A stretch of DNA of 64,000 bases from NCBI GenBank assembly GCA_035575515.1, contig DATLXU010000134.1, positions 1-64,000 of the forward strand, read 5' to 3'. Below are positions 7,918 to 16,319 of this stretch, piece by piece. The position numbers and the translations under genes were made by a program. The DNA is from DATLXU01 sp035575515. GTDB taxonomy: Bacteria > Acidobacteriota > Blastocatellia > UBA7656. The notes beneath the pieces were generated by a model. That model ran no database searches and was not told the origin of the DNA. It saw only the letters and a program-made list of their open reading frames with translations. Within the stretch, counting starts at the first letter, position 1. Every line of letters starts with the position of its first letter.

Positions 7918-8538
7918 TCAGCGTCTTGTGTTCGTATTGCCCCGCGCCATGTTGCTGTTAGCCTGAGTGGTCGTTCCGCCTTTCACCTTCGCATCAACGT
8001 CGCGGGCCATCTGCAAATGGTCTCTGAGCGTCGGCAACGTCTTCACAACCCATGCCCGCAGGTCAGGATCGTTTGCCTTCGTTGACTGGCTCTCAAACTC
8101 CGACACATCTTCAGTGTGGTCATCAACCATAGTCTCCATGTACTCGCGATCAAAATCCGCGCCTGAGAGCTTCGAGAGCTTGTCGAGCGTGTCCTTATGC
8201 TCGCCCTCTAGTTGAGTCGGGAGCGTCACCCCTTTTTGAGTGGCGAGCCGTTTAAGCTCATCATTTGCTTTCGAGTGATCGTCAACCATGCGCTGGCCGA
8301 AGTTTTTTACATCAGCGCTTGCGGCGCGCTGCGTGGCCAATCGCCCAAGCTCTACTTCCATCATCCCGCCAGAAGCGGCTTTCATCATGAAATTACGATC
8401 CGAGTCGCTCAACGCGGCTGACTGGTTGGCGTTCCTGTTTCCCATATTCGCGTTGCCGCCCGTCTGATTGCACGCCGCAGCGAGCAGCAGCGCAGCGAGC
8501 GCGCTCAAAATCGTGGCAGCCCTTGCCAGCTTCATCAT
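7918..8538 (-). CDS. DUF4142 lipoprotein
   Basis: A 206-residue protein from the first of two adjacent ATGs (8538, 8535) after GGAGGA. A lipobox (LLLAAACN) puts the lipidated Cys at about residue 25, followed by an Asn-rich linker. Residues about 45-185 are the DUF4142 helical bundle: LSDSDRNFMMKAASGGMMEV, NFGQRMVDDHSKANDEL and the second MVDDHTEDVSEFE. DUF4142 is a ferritin-like, mostly helical domain of unknown role found in envelope proteins. It is probably anchored in the outer or inner membrane facing the periplasm. Confidence 0.85.
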   Translation of the reverse strand: MMKLARAATILSALAALLLAAACNQTGGNANMGNRNANQSAALSDSDRNFMMKAASGGMMEVELGRLATQRAASADVKNFGQRMVDDHSKANDELKRLATQKGVTLPTQLEGEHKDTLDKLSKLSGADFDREYMETMVDDHTEDVSEFESQSTKANDPDLRAWVVKTLPTLRDHLQMARDVDAKVKGGTTTQANSNMARGNTNTRR

Positions 8539-8807
8539 AAATGTCACATTCCTCCGTTTGATTAGATTGAATTCAGGAAGCGTCCCGAAAGAGGTCGTCA
8601 CTCGTTGATTCGTTTTTAACGACAAAAGATGTTTATGGCAAGAAATGGGCCACGCCGACGTCACCCGTGGCGCGATGCTTGTTGTTGACAGCGCACCAGC
8701 GCACCCTCTTGCTGAGACAAGAAAAGGACATTGAGGAGCAAAACGGAGACATGCGCACAGATCAACGCAAGCGCCTTGCTGCAAACGGCGCGCTGCAAGC
8801 CGCCCGA

Positions 8808-11800
8808 TTAATCCGCCGTCGCTTCGGCCATCTCCTGCGCGCCGACCGAAAAATATGTCGCGTCAGGATGATGAAACACAATCGCAGACACCGACGCTTC
8901 AGGCTCCATCATAAAGCCTTCGGTCAACTCAACACCAATCTCTTCAGGTCGCAACAGTTGAAACAGCGTCGCCTGCGATTCAAGATCGGGGCACGCCGCG
9001 TAGCCGAACGAGTAACGCTTGCCGCGATAGCGCGCTTGAAACAATGCCTGCCGCGTGAGATTTTCCGCATCGGCGAATCCCCACACGGCGCGCAGCCGCG
9101 AGTGAATCCATTCAGCCGCCGCTTCAGCCGTCTCAATCGCTAGCGCTTGCAGCGCATAAGACCTGAGATACTCGCCCTGCTGCTTCGCGTCTTCGGCCAG
9201 CGCGCGAATCCCTTCGCCCGCAGTCGTCACGAACATCGCGATGTGATCGCGCTTAATTATTCGTCCCTGCGCGTCGCGTTCGGGCGGAAGCACGTAATCG
9301 CTCAACGCCAATCCGTCAGGCTTTCGCTGGCGCGGAAACTGAAACACGGCAGCAGGCTCGCTTGAATTCTCTCCGGCGAATATCTTTATTCGATTGCCAT
9401 CAGGCTCGGCTTCAAAGAACTGCCACACGACTCGAACGCGCATCGCGCCCGCACGACATTCGTCTTTTACGCGCGCGATTTTTTTCTCAAGCTCGACGGC
9501 CCGCGCGTCGCCCGCTGAGATTAACTCATTGAATCGCCCGCGCAATCCCATGTGCCGCCCGTAGAGCATCTGCGGGTTGATGTAGCTCCACACTTCATCG
9601 AGATCAGCAACTTCGATAATGTGGCGTTCGGTGTCGGGAACATCCGGTATGGCAACGTCGAGCGACACGCGCGAGCTGCGCTGCTCAGTTTCATCAAACG
9701 CGACCTGTGGCGCTGCGGGTTTGGCCGTCAAATCTTTTTTCAAAAGTTCCGCTTCGAGCCGCGCGCGTTCATCCGCGCTCATCAGGCGATTCAGAATATC
9801 AAGCCCGTTCATCGCGTCGTTGGCATAAACAACAGTGCCGCTGTAAGCGGGCGCGATTCGCGTGCGCGTGAACCGATCCGACAACGCCGCGCCGCCTACG
9901 AGCAACGGCAAATCAACGCCCGCGTCTTTTAAGTCTTCTGCTGTGACGACCATCTGCTGCGCCGATTTTACAAGCAGCCCCGAAAGCCCAATCGCGTCGG
10001 GACGGTGCTCGCGCGCGGCTTGAATCAAAACTTCTGGCGGGACTTTGATGCCGAGATTGATAACATCGTAACCGTTGTTCGACAGGATAATGTCAACGAG
10101 GTTCTTGCCTATGTCGTGCACGTCGCCTTTCACGGTGGCGAGAATGATTCGCCCGCGCGACGAGTCTGCGCTCTTTTCCATGAACTGTTCGAGGTGCGAG
10201 ACTGCCGCCTTCATCGCTTCGGCTGATTGAAGGACTTCGGCGACGATCAATTCGTTGTTGTTGAACAACCGCCCGACTTCTTCCATGCCTCGCATCAACG
10301 GGCCGTTGATGATGTCGAGCGGAGCGGCCTCTTTCAATTTCAGATTCAAATCGTCAATCAGCCCGTCCTTCGTGCCTTCGATTATATAGTTCGCCAGTCG
10401 CTCATCAAGCGAAAGGTCTGAGGCTTTCTTCTTCGTGCGCGAAGTTGCGCTGCGAAAGTGCGCCGCGAACGCCGCTATCGGATCGTCGCCGCGATTCCAC
10501 AACAGGTCTTCCGCAAGATGCCGCTCCTGTTCCGGTATCGAAGCGTAACGCTCCAGCTTTTCCGAATTGACTATGGCAAGATCAAGCCCCGCCTTCGTGC
10601 AGTGATAAAGGAAAACCGAATTGAGCACCTCGCGCCCCGCGTCCGGAAGTCCAAACGAAACATTGCTTATGCCCAGAACGGTTTTGACGTGGGGAATCTC
10701 CTGCTTGATGAGCCGCACGCCTTCGATCGTTTCAACCGCGCTGCCGATATAGTTCTGATCGCCCGTCGCGCACGGAAACACGAGCGGGTCAATGATTATG
10801 TCTTCCGCCCGGATGCCGTAATCTTCGGTCAACAGCTTCACCGAGCGGCGAGCAATTTCAAGCTTGCGCTCGCGCGTGATGGCCTGCGCCTGCTCTTTAT
10901 CTTCGTCAATGCAGCCGACAATCAGCGCCGCGCCATACCTGCGCGCGAGCGGCGTCACGCGCTCGAATTTCTCAAGGCCGTCTTCGAGATTTATTGAATT
11001 GATAATCGCTTTGCCCTGACAGTAAGTGAGCGCGCGCTCAATCGCAGCCGCGTCCGTAGTGTCAATCATTATTGGCACTTTGACGACGCGAATCAGTCGC
11101 TCATAAAAACGATCAACGTCGTAAAGCTCGTCGCGGTCTGCGTTCTGCAAATTCACGTCAATGATCTGCGCACCGCCTTTGACCTGCTGACGGGCGATCT
11201 CTGCGGCTTCTTCGTATTTCTCTTCGGTGATTAATCGCTTGAACTTGCGCGAGCCGACTTCATTAGTTCTTTCGCCAACGATGAGCGGGCGGTTGTCTTC
11301 GGTCGCTTCAACGAATTCAATACCGGAAAAGAGCGTGCGGTGATGATCCTGAACCTTGCGCGGGTGCTTGCCTTCGACCATCTGAGCTAGCTGACGAATA
11401 TGCGGCGCGGTCGTGCCGCAGCATCCGCCGACAAGATTAATCCAGCCGTGATCTACGAACCGCTCAATCGTCGCCGCGAATGTTTCAGGCGTTTCGAGAT
11501 AAACGCCGTCTTCGTTCGGCAATCCCGCGTTCGGCACGCAGGAGACTCGCGTGCGGGCAAGCTCCGCAATCGAGCGGATGTGATCGGTCATGAACTCAGG
11601 TCCAGTTGCGCAGTTCAATCCTATTGAGAGCAAATCCGCATGCATCAATGAAGTTGCAAACGCTTCGGCGGTCTGACCGGCGAGCATAGTGCCCATCGCT
11701 TCAATCGTGCCCGAAACCATCACGGGCACTTTGAAACCGATTTCGTCAAACAACTGCCAGATGCCTATGAGCGCGGCCTTCGCGTTGCGCGTGTCCTGCT

Positions 11801-12305
11801 GAGTTTCAACCAGCAAAATGTCAACGCCGCCCGCGATGAGTCCCGCCGCCTGATCGTGAAAGGCTTTGACCAGTCCATCGAACGTGACGCCGCCCGTGAC
11901 CGAAATGGCTTTAGTCGTAGGCCCCATCGAGCCTGCGACGAATCGTGGGCGACCCGAAGTTGAATACTCATCTACCGCTTGACGCGCAATTCGCGCTGCC
12001 GCCTCGTTCAAATCGTGAACTTTGTCTTCAAGCCCATACTCAGCCAGCACAATCGCAGTGCCGCCGAAAGTGTTCGTCTCGATGATGTCGGCTCCGGCTT
12101 CGAGGTAGCCGCGATGAATGTCGAGCACAACATCGGGCCGCGTGATGACGAGGTTTTCGTTGCAGCCTTCGAGGTGCGGCCCGCCGAAATCCGCAGCGGT
12201 GAGATGATGCGATTGGATAGCTGTGCCCATCGCGCCGTCAAGCACAAGTATGCGCTCGGCGAGCAGCTCTTCAAGCAAGCGTGTCTGTTCTTTTCTCACG
12301 GTCAT
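8808..12305 (-). CDS. metH: Cobalamin-dependent methionine synthase MetH
   Basis: 1165 residues, all four MetH modules in order. The homocysteine-binding barrel (1-310) has DGAMGTAIQ and Zn-binding Cys residues including GGCCGTTAPH at about 293. The methyl-tetrahydrofolate domain (about 330-600) has NERTNEVGS. Next come the cap and B12-binding domain with DVHDIGKN, whose His ligates cobalt, and the activation domain with RGKRYSFGYAACPDLE that binds SAM for reductive repair. It moves the methyl group of methyl-THF to homocysteine in the cytosol. The start codon overlaps the stop of the upstream YbjN-like gene (TAATG), so translation is probably coupled. No cobalamin riboswitch is seen. Confidence 0.95.
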   Translation of the reverse strand: MTVRKEQTRLLEELLAERILVLDGAMGTAIQSHHLTAADFGGPHLEGCNENLVITRPDVVLDIHRGYLEAGADIIETNTFGGTAIVLAEYGLEDKVHDLNEAAARIARQAVDEYSTSGRPRFVAGSMGPTTKAISVTGGVTFDGLVKAFHDQAAGLIAGGVDILLVETQQDTRNAKAALIGIWQLFDEIGFKVPVMVSGTIEAMGTMLAGQTAEAFATSLMHADLLSIGLNCATGPEFMTDHIRSIAELARTRVSCVPNAGLPNEDGVYLETPETFAATIERFVDHGWINLVGGCCGTTAPHIRQLAQMVEGKHPRKVQDHHRTLFSGIEFVEATEDNRPLIVGERTNEVGSRKFKRLITEEKYEEAAEIARQQVKGGAQIIDVNLQNADRDELYDVDRFYERLIRVVKVPIMIDTTDAAAIERALTYCQGKAIINSINLEDGLEKFERVTPLARRYGAALIVGCIDEDKEQAQAITRERKLEIARRSVKLLTEDYGIRAEDIIIDPLVFPCATGDQNYIGSAVETIEGVRLIKQEIPHVKTVLGISNVSFGLPDAGREVLNSVFLYHCTKAGLDLAIVNSEKLERYASIPEQERHLAEDLLWNRGDDPIAAFAAHFRSATSRTKKKASDLSLDERLANYIIEGTKDGLIDDLNLKLKEAAPLDIINGPLMRGMEEVGRLFNNNELIVAEVLQSAEAMKAAVSHLEQFMEKSADSSRGRIILATVKGDVHDIGKNLVDIILSNNGYDVINLGIKVPPEVLIQAAREHRPDAIGLSGLLVKSAQQMVVTAEDLKDAGVDLPLLVGGAALSDRFTRTRIAPAYSGTVVYANDAMNGLDILNRLMSADERARLEAELLKKDLTAKPAAPQVAFDETEQRSSRVSLDVAIPDVPDTERHIIEVADLDEVWSYINPQMLYGRHMGLRGRFNELISAGDARAVELEKKIARVKDECRAGAMRVRVVWQFFEAEPDGNRIKIFAGENSSEPAAVFQFPRQRKPDGLALSDYVLPPERDAQGRIIKRDHIAMFVTTAGEGIRALAEDAKQQGEYLRSYALQALAIETAEAAAEWIHSRLRAVWGFADAENLTRQALFQARYRGKRYSFGYAACPDLESQATLFQLLRPEEIGVELTEGFMMEPEASVSAIVFHHPDATYFSVGAQEMAEATAD

Positions 12306-12880
12306 TAATTCTTCTCCGGGCCGAGCAACTCGCGAATCTTCGCGCGCCGCTCGCGCGCGACTGCTGCCATCGTCAGGTAGACCTGATTGAACTCATCCTG
12401 AGTCATCGGCTGCGACGCATTCACCAGATACTTGTAGCCGATGTCGTCTTCGCTATCCACGAAGAATCCGCCAAGCGTTATCTCATCGTTGGTCGCCAGC
12501 AGATATTTGTAAACCGCCTCGCGGTTGGCCGCCCCTTTCAAGCTGCCGAAGTTGTAAATGTAAAAGCCGACGAGGTTCTTGCGCTGGTCATTCACAATAA
12601 CGATAGTGACCTTGCCGCCGCGCGCGTCAGCCGTGTTCGACACGATCATATTGGCTGCGCTTTTCGTTTGATCAATCGTCCCTCCGACTGCCTGCACGTA
12701 CTGCTTCATGCGCTCAGCGAATGCGAGCTTCGGAGCCTGACGCGGCGCGGCGGGCTGCTGCGCATGAGCGAAGGAAAAAGGAAAAAGTGAAAAGGGAATA
12801 GTCAGAAGTAAGCAAAGAGATATGTTCACGATCTTATCTCGCCTTACTTTTACCTTTTGCCTTTTGGCTTTTTCCTTCAC
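12305..12880 (-). CDS. Secreted YbjN-like protein B
   Basis: A 191-residue protein starting at GTG 12880, overlapping the previous gene by 4 bases (GTGA) and metH by 1 base. After a basic stretch and a hydrophobic signal sequence (IVNISLCLLLTIPFSLFPFSFAHAQ) comes an alpha/beta domain (MKQYVQAVGGTIDQ..., KVTIVIVNDQRKNLVGFYIYN, EAVYKYLLATNDEITLGGFFVD). This resembles the YbjN/type III chaperone-like fold; the assignment is moderate. It is a diverged sibling of the next gene upstream. The DNA for its first ~36 codons is a large imperfect palindrome (12770-12878), so the signal peptide may have arisen from a repeat insertion. Confidence 0.6.
   Translation of the reverse strand: MKEKAKRQKVKVRRDKIVNISLCLLLTIPFSLFPFSFAHAQQPAAPRQAPKLAFAERMKQYVQAVGGTIDQTKSAANMIVSNTADARGGKVTIVIVNDQRKNLVGFYIYNFGSLKGAANREAVYKYLLATNDEITLGGFFVDSEDDIGYKYLVNASQPMTQDEFNQVYLTMAAVARERRAKIRELLGPEKN
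12770..12878. repeat. Imperfect palindrome overlapping a signal-peptide coding region
   Basis: The arm 12770-12812 (GAAGGAAAAAGGAAAAAGTG...) is complementary, with gaps, to 12843-12878 (...GGCTTTTTCCTTC); the outer 11 bases match perfectly. It has the same simple purine-run style as other intergenic palindromes in this window, but lies inside the N-terminal codons of the YbjN-like protein B. Confidence 0.6.
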
Positions 12881-13392
12881 TGCTGCTCCTTCTGCATGTA
12901 CTCGTTAAGGATCGGTGTGTACTCGTCTGCGATGCGCAACAGCTCAGTCACCGCAACGCGAAATGATTCAAAGCCGACGCCGTTTTCCGTCGTGAAGGTG
13001 AATCGCACGCCGATGTCGCTTTGATCGTCAACAAAAAAGGTCGCAAACGCGCGATGATTGGCTTCTAACAATCGCTGCAAGAGCTTTTCGCGGTCAGTCG
13101 CGCGCGACAGGTTAAAGTATCGCCCCTTGCTCCTGGCATAAGCCGTCAGAACAACCGTCTGATCTTTCGCAATCTCAACGTAAAGGTCGAGCCTGTCTGC
13201 ATATTTATTATCGGTGCGCGGAACGACGAGCGCCTCCGGGTTCTTGGGATGGGGCACATACTTCAAGCCCATCTTGTCGAGGTATCCGCGCAGGGTTGAA
13301 GTTGTTATCCCACGCGGATCGTTCTGGACCGGCCCAAGCGCAAGCATCGCGCCCGCAAGGATCGGTATCGCCGCCATTAGTGTTCTCTTCAT
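12877..13392 (-). CDS. Secreted YbjN-like protein A
   Basis: A 171-residue protein with a short signal sequence (MKRTLMAAIPILAGAMLALG). The rest is one alpha/beta domain: LRGYLDKMGLKYVPHP, RLDLYVEIAKDQTVVLTAYA, EKLLQRLLEANHRAFATFFVDDQSDIGVRF and a C-terminal helix. The layout (helix, strands, LLExN, FFVDD, D/G-I) matches YbjN-like proteins. It is the first gene of the A-B-metH set. Function is unknown; export to the periplasm is likely. Why two such genes are coupled to metH is not clear. Confidence 0.6.
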   Translation of the reverse strand: MKRTLMAAIPILAGAMLALGPVQNDPRGITTSTLRGYLDKMGLKYVPHPKNPEALVVPRTDNKYADRLDLYVEIAKDQTVVLTAYARSKGRYFNLSRATDREKLLQRLLEANHRAFATFFVDDQSDIGVRFTFTTENGVGFESFRVAVTELLRIADEYTPILNEYMQKEQQ

Positions 13393-13461
13393 TCAATAAG
13401 CTCCGGCTTTAGATAGCGAGCGTAATTGCCCAATGGTCAAGCCATCAAAGCTAACATACGG

Positions 13462-13522
13462 ATTTGTCCTTTGTCATTGATCGTGTTTAACAAATGACAG
13501 TGACCAATGACAAAGGACAAAT
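13462..13522. repeat. 18-bp perfect inverted repeat between the MTHFR and YbjN-metH genes
   Basis: ATTTGTCCTTTGTCATTG at 13462-13479 is exactly complementary to 13505-13522, with a 25-base loop. It lies 8 bases after the MTHFR stop and 70 bases before the YbjN-like start. It may end transcription, but no T-run follows. Confidence 0.75.
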
Positions 13523-13529
13523 AGACAAA

Positions 13530-15359
13530 TCACAACACACTGAACACATCGAGCGCGTACTGCACCTTGCCAAAGGGCGCGGATACCTGAACGCCTTGAA
13601 CTAGGTCGCGCACCTGCTCAAGTGTCTCGCGCGCAATTGCAAGTCCTTCTTCGCGCGCAGCCTCTTTGTCCGTGATGCGCTGCATTCGTTTGAGCACGCT
13701 CTTGGGCACGACAACGCCGGGCACTTCGTTCGCCAGAAACTCCGCGTTGCGATAACTCACAAGCGGCCAGATGCCCGCAATCACGGGGATGCGAAATGGC
13801 TCAATCCGTTTCAGAAATGTTATCAATTGTTCAACGTCGAAAGTCGGCTGTGTGATTGCGAACTCCGCGCCAGCTTCAACCTTCCATTCAAATCGCCTCA
13901 ATTCATAATCGAGGTCAACCGCGCACGGGTTCACGCCTACGCCGATGTAAAACGATGTCGGCTTGCCGATGGGATTGCCGCCGATGTCCAGCCCATTGTT
14001 GAGACGATTGACCATGTTCACTAAGCCAATCGAATCAATATCGAAGACGGCTGTCGCTTCCGGGTACGGACCCATCTTCGGCGGGTCGCCTGTGATGATT
14101 AAAAGATTGCGCAAGCCCAGAGCCGCAGCGCCTAACAGATCGCTCGTCATACCGAGCAGGTTTCTATCGCGGCAGCAATAGTGCACGACGCATTCGATGC
14201 CGACCTGCTGTTCGATGAGAGTTGAAACCGCGAGCACGCCCATGCGCGATTGAGCGCGCGGCCCATCAGGCACGTTTACAGCATCAACACCCGCTTCTTT
14301 GAGCAATCGAACACTTTCGAGCATCTTCGCAGGGTCGCAACCCTTTGGCGGAACTATCTCGACTGAGGTGACGAACTCGCCCGCGCAGATTTTACTAGCG
14401 AAGCGCGACTTCTGCTCGCGCGGAGTCACCTCAACATCGGCAGGTTTTTCTTCAGGCACAAAGACTCTTACGGTTGAGCGGCCCGGCGAGAGCGCGGCCA
14501 CAGCGTTGGCAATCTCTTTGATGTGCTTCGGCGTAGTGCCGCAGCATCCGCCGACGAACTTCGCGCCCGCTTGAATCAATCGCTTGGTGTACTTGGCCAT
14601 GTATTCGGGCGAGGCCATGTAAAACATTCGCCCGTCGACTTGTCGCGGCAGTCCCGCGTTCGGCTGCGCCGAAAGCTTATGCGTCGTAACCTGCCGCATC
14701 TTCTCAAGAGCTTCGAGCATCGTGTGCGGGCCGACCGAGCAGTTCAATCCAATAACGTCCGCGCCCCATTCATCTAATCGCTTGGTGAACAGTTCAGGCG
14801 AAGTGCCGTAGCTCGTCTGCCCATCGGTTTGAATCGTCATCTGCGCGACTATGGGAAGGTTGCAAACAGAGCGCACGGCGAGCAGCGCCTGATGAATTTC
14901 GGCCACGTCGGAGAAGGTTTCGAGTATGAATAAATCAATGCCGCCTTCGAGCAAGGCTTCGGCCTGCTCGCGAAAGATGGCCTGCGCTTCTTCAACGGAC
15001 GTGGGCCCGTAAGGCTCGATGCGAATGCCTAGCGGCCCGATAGCTCCGGCGACGTAAGCTCGCTCGCCCGCAGCTTCGCGCGCAAGCCGCGCGCCCGCGT
15101 AGTTGATGTCATAGATTTTATCTTCGAGTCCGTAGCCTGCGAGCTTCACGCGATTCGCGCCGTAGGTGTTGGTTTCAATTATGTCTGCGCCGACTTTGAC
15201 GTACTCGCGCTGGATACCTAGCACAAGCTCGGCGTTCGAGAGGTTCATCTCGTCGTAGCAGCGATTGATGTAAACGCCGCGCTGGTAGAGCATCGTGCCC
15301 ATCGCGCCGTCGAAGACGTAAACGCGGTCATCGGTTACTGCGTCGTGAAAATCTTTCAT
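13530..15359 (-). CDS. Bifunctional homocysteine S-methyltransferase / methylenetetrahydrofolate reductase
   Basis: 609 residues in two domains. Residues 1-~300 form a homocysteine methyltransferase barrel with FDGAMGTMLYQ, IGLNCSVGP and the Zn site GGCCGTTPKH. Residues ~325-609 form an MTHFR barrel (FVTSVEIVPPKGCDP, NVPDGPRAQSRMG, LLIITGDPPKMG, FAITQPTFDVEQ). This YitJ-like fusion reduces methylene-THF to methyl-THF, the donor for MetH, and may itself methylate homocysteine. A SAM-II riboswitch and terminator lie in its leader (15374-15468), so high SAM should shut it off. ATG 15359 starts 15 bases after the terminator T-run. Confidence 0.9.
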   Translation of the reverse strand: MKDFHDAVTDDRVYVFDGAMGTMLYQRGVYINRCYDEMNLSNAELVLGIQREYVKVGADIIETNTYGANRVKLAGYGLEDKIYDINYAGARLAREAAGERAYVAGAIGPLGIRIEPYGPTSVEEAQAIFREQAEALLEGGIDLFILETFSDVAEIHQALLAVRSVCNLPIVAQMTIQTDGQTSYGTSPELFTKRLDEWGADVIGLNCSVGPHTMLEALEKMRQVTTHKLSAQPNAGLPRQVDGRMFYMASPEYMAKYTKRLIQAGAKFVGGCCGTTPKHIKEIANAVAALSPGRSTVRVFVPEEKPADVEVTPREQKSRFASKICAGEFVTSVEIVPPKGCDPAKMLESVRLLKEAGVDAVNVPDGPRAQSRMGVLAVSTLIEQQVGIECVVHYCCRDRNLLGMTSDLLGAAALGLRNLLIITGDPPKMGPYPEATAVFDIDSIGLVNMVNRLNNGLDIGGNPIGKPTSFYIGVGVNPCAVDLDYELRRFEWKVEAGAEFAITQPTFDVEQLITFLKRIEPFRIPVIAGIWPLVSYRNAEFLANEVPGVVVPKSVLKRMQRITDKEAAREEGLAIARETLEQVRDLVQGVQVSAPFGKVQYALDVFSVL

Positions 15360-15373
15360 AAGCGTTCTCGCCT

Positions 15374-15411
15374 ATAAAAAGCGAAGACCCCGCGCTAAAC
15401 TGCGCAGGGTC
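15374..15411 (-). terminator. Intrinsic terminator of the SAM-II leader of the MTHFR gene
   Basis: On the minus strand a stem GACCCTGCGC / GCGCGGGGTC (one G-U pair) with loop AGTTTA is followed by TTCGCTTTTTAT. It sits between the aptamer and the start codon, as expected for transcriptional control. Confidence 0.8.
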
Positions 15412-15415
15412 GAAT

Positions 15416-15468
15416 CCGGGCTGTTTAGCAGTTTTTTACGTGGAGCAATTTGCTTAAATCGCCACGAT
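15416..15468 (-). promoter_or_regulatory. SAM-II riboswitch aptamer (MTHFR leader)
   Basis: On the minus strand: P1 stem CGTGG / CCACG; loop with GATTTAA and TTGC; then a TAAAAAACT linker and GCTAAA, which in this family forms the H-type pseudoknot around SAM. These are the conserved blocks of SAM-II, in the right order and spacing. The near-identical copies at 23423-23475 and 23543-23594 support it. It precedes a folate/methionine gene and is followed by a terminator, so it should act as an OFF switch. Confidence 0.85.
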
Positions 15469-15485
15469 CAATTATCAACGCTGCT

Positions 15486-15515
15486 AGAGTACACCCTGCG
15501 CACGCTCAAAGTCAA
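15486..15515 (-). promoter_or_regulatory. Promoter of the SAM-II leader
   Basis: Minus strand TTGACT (15515-15510) and TACTCT (15491-15486), 18 bases apart, about 20 bases ahead of the riboswitch. Confidence 0.5.
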
Positions 15516-15641
15516 CAATACAGGATCAGCTGATCAATTATCGTGGGTTGGCTTTACTTATTACTCGCGTTTGCCTGTTTTCGATGGTGTTATAATGGCT
15601 TCGACGCGCATGCGCGGACGTCAGTTGCGCTGGAGAACAAT

Positions 15642-15830
15642 ATGAGCAAACAAGATTTGCATTTCGATCCCGATCCAGTCATTGAGGCATACAAAAAAGA
15701 TGTTGATCGCGCTTTGATCCGTGAGAATCTCCGGCTGTCTGTTGAAGAACGGTTCGAGCGGCTCATCAAGTTGCAGCGATTCGCCGAAGAGCTGCGGCGG
15801 GCGGGACAACAAGCAGGGCCAAAACGATGA
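15642..15830 (+). CDS. Small protein paired with a nucleotidyltransferase
   Basis: A 62-residue, charged, helical protein (DPVIEAYKKDVDRALIRENL, SVEERFERLIKLQRFAEELRR). ATG 15642 follows GGAGAA. It overlaps the next gene by 4 bases (ATGA). Small proteins of this type commonly precede AbiEii/DUF6036-type nucleotidyltransferase genes, and such pairs are often listed as toxin-antitoxin-like. Any role is inferred from the neighbour. The partner is broken, so this gene may be a remnant too. Confidence 0.55.
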   Translation: MSKQDLHFDPDPVIEAYKKDVDRALIRENLRLSVEERFERLIKLQRFAEELRRAGQQAGPKR

Positions 15831-16306
15831 TCGACTTTCAGCGATTAATATCGCTACTGGTAAACAACTCGGTTGAATTCATCCTCGTGGGAGGCGCGGC
15901 TGCCACAGCGCACGGCGCCGCGCGATTGACTGAAGATTTACATATTGTTTATCGGCGCGCCTACGATAATGTGGCCCGCCTTGTCCAATCGCTCGCTCCA
16001 TATAATCCTTATCTGCGTGGCGCTCCTCCCAACCTTCCATTCAATTGGAGTGAATAGACAATATTCAATGGATTAAACTTCACCCTTACCACTTCGCTCG
16101 GACCGATTGATTTGCTTGGCGAAATTACAGGCAGCGGCAACTACGATGACTTGTTGCCTTACTCGGCTTTAATAAGGCTTTACGGCGTTGAATGTCTTTG
16201 TCTCGGCCTAGAGCGTCTAATTCAGGTCAAACGCGCCGCAGGTCGCCCAAAGGACTTTGAAGCAATCGCAGAACTGGAAGCAATACTTGAAGAGCGTCGC
16301 AGGTGA
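15827..16306 (+). pseudogene. AbiEii/DUF6036-type nucleotidyltransferase with in-frame stop
   Basis: One reading frame from 15827 to 16306 interrupted only by a TAG at 16055-16057. Before it: EFILVGGAAATAHGAARLTEDLHIVYRR, the nucleotidyltransferase GG-x(n)-HG-x(n)-TED pattern. After it, still in frame: NGLNFTLTTSLGPIDLLGEITG and a C-terminal helical part (GLERLIQVKRAAGRPKDFEAIAEL). In relatives the strand normally reads TEDLDIVY; here the second Asp, a likely metal ligand, is His. Two defects suggest real decay, not a sequencing error. A restored protein would be about 159 residues. Confidence 0.75.
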
Positions 16307-16319
16307 TCTCTTTGCGTGG

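Noticed and set aside
8667..12308. Many plus-strand open frames opposite metH
   Set aside because: They are antisense shadows of a conserved GC-rich gene, with no ribosome sites and no family resemblance.
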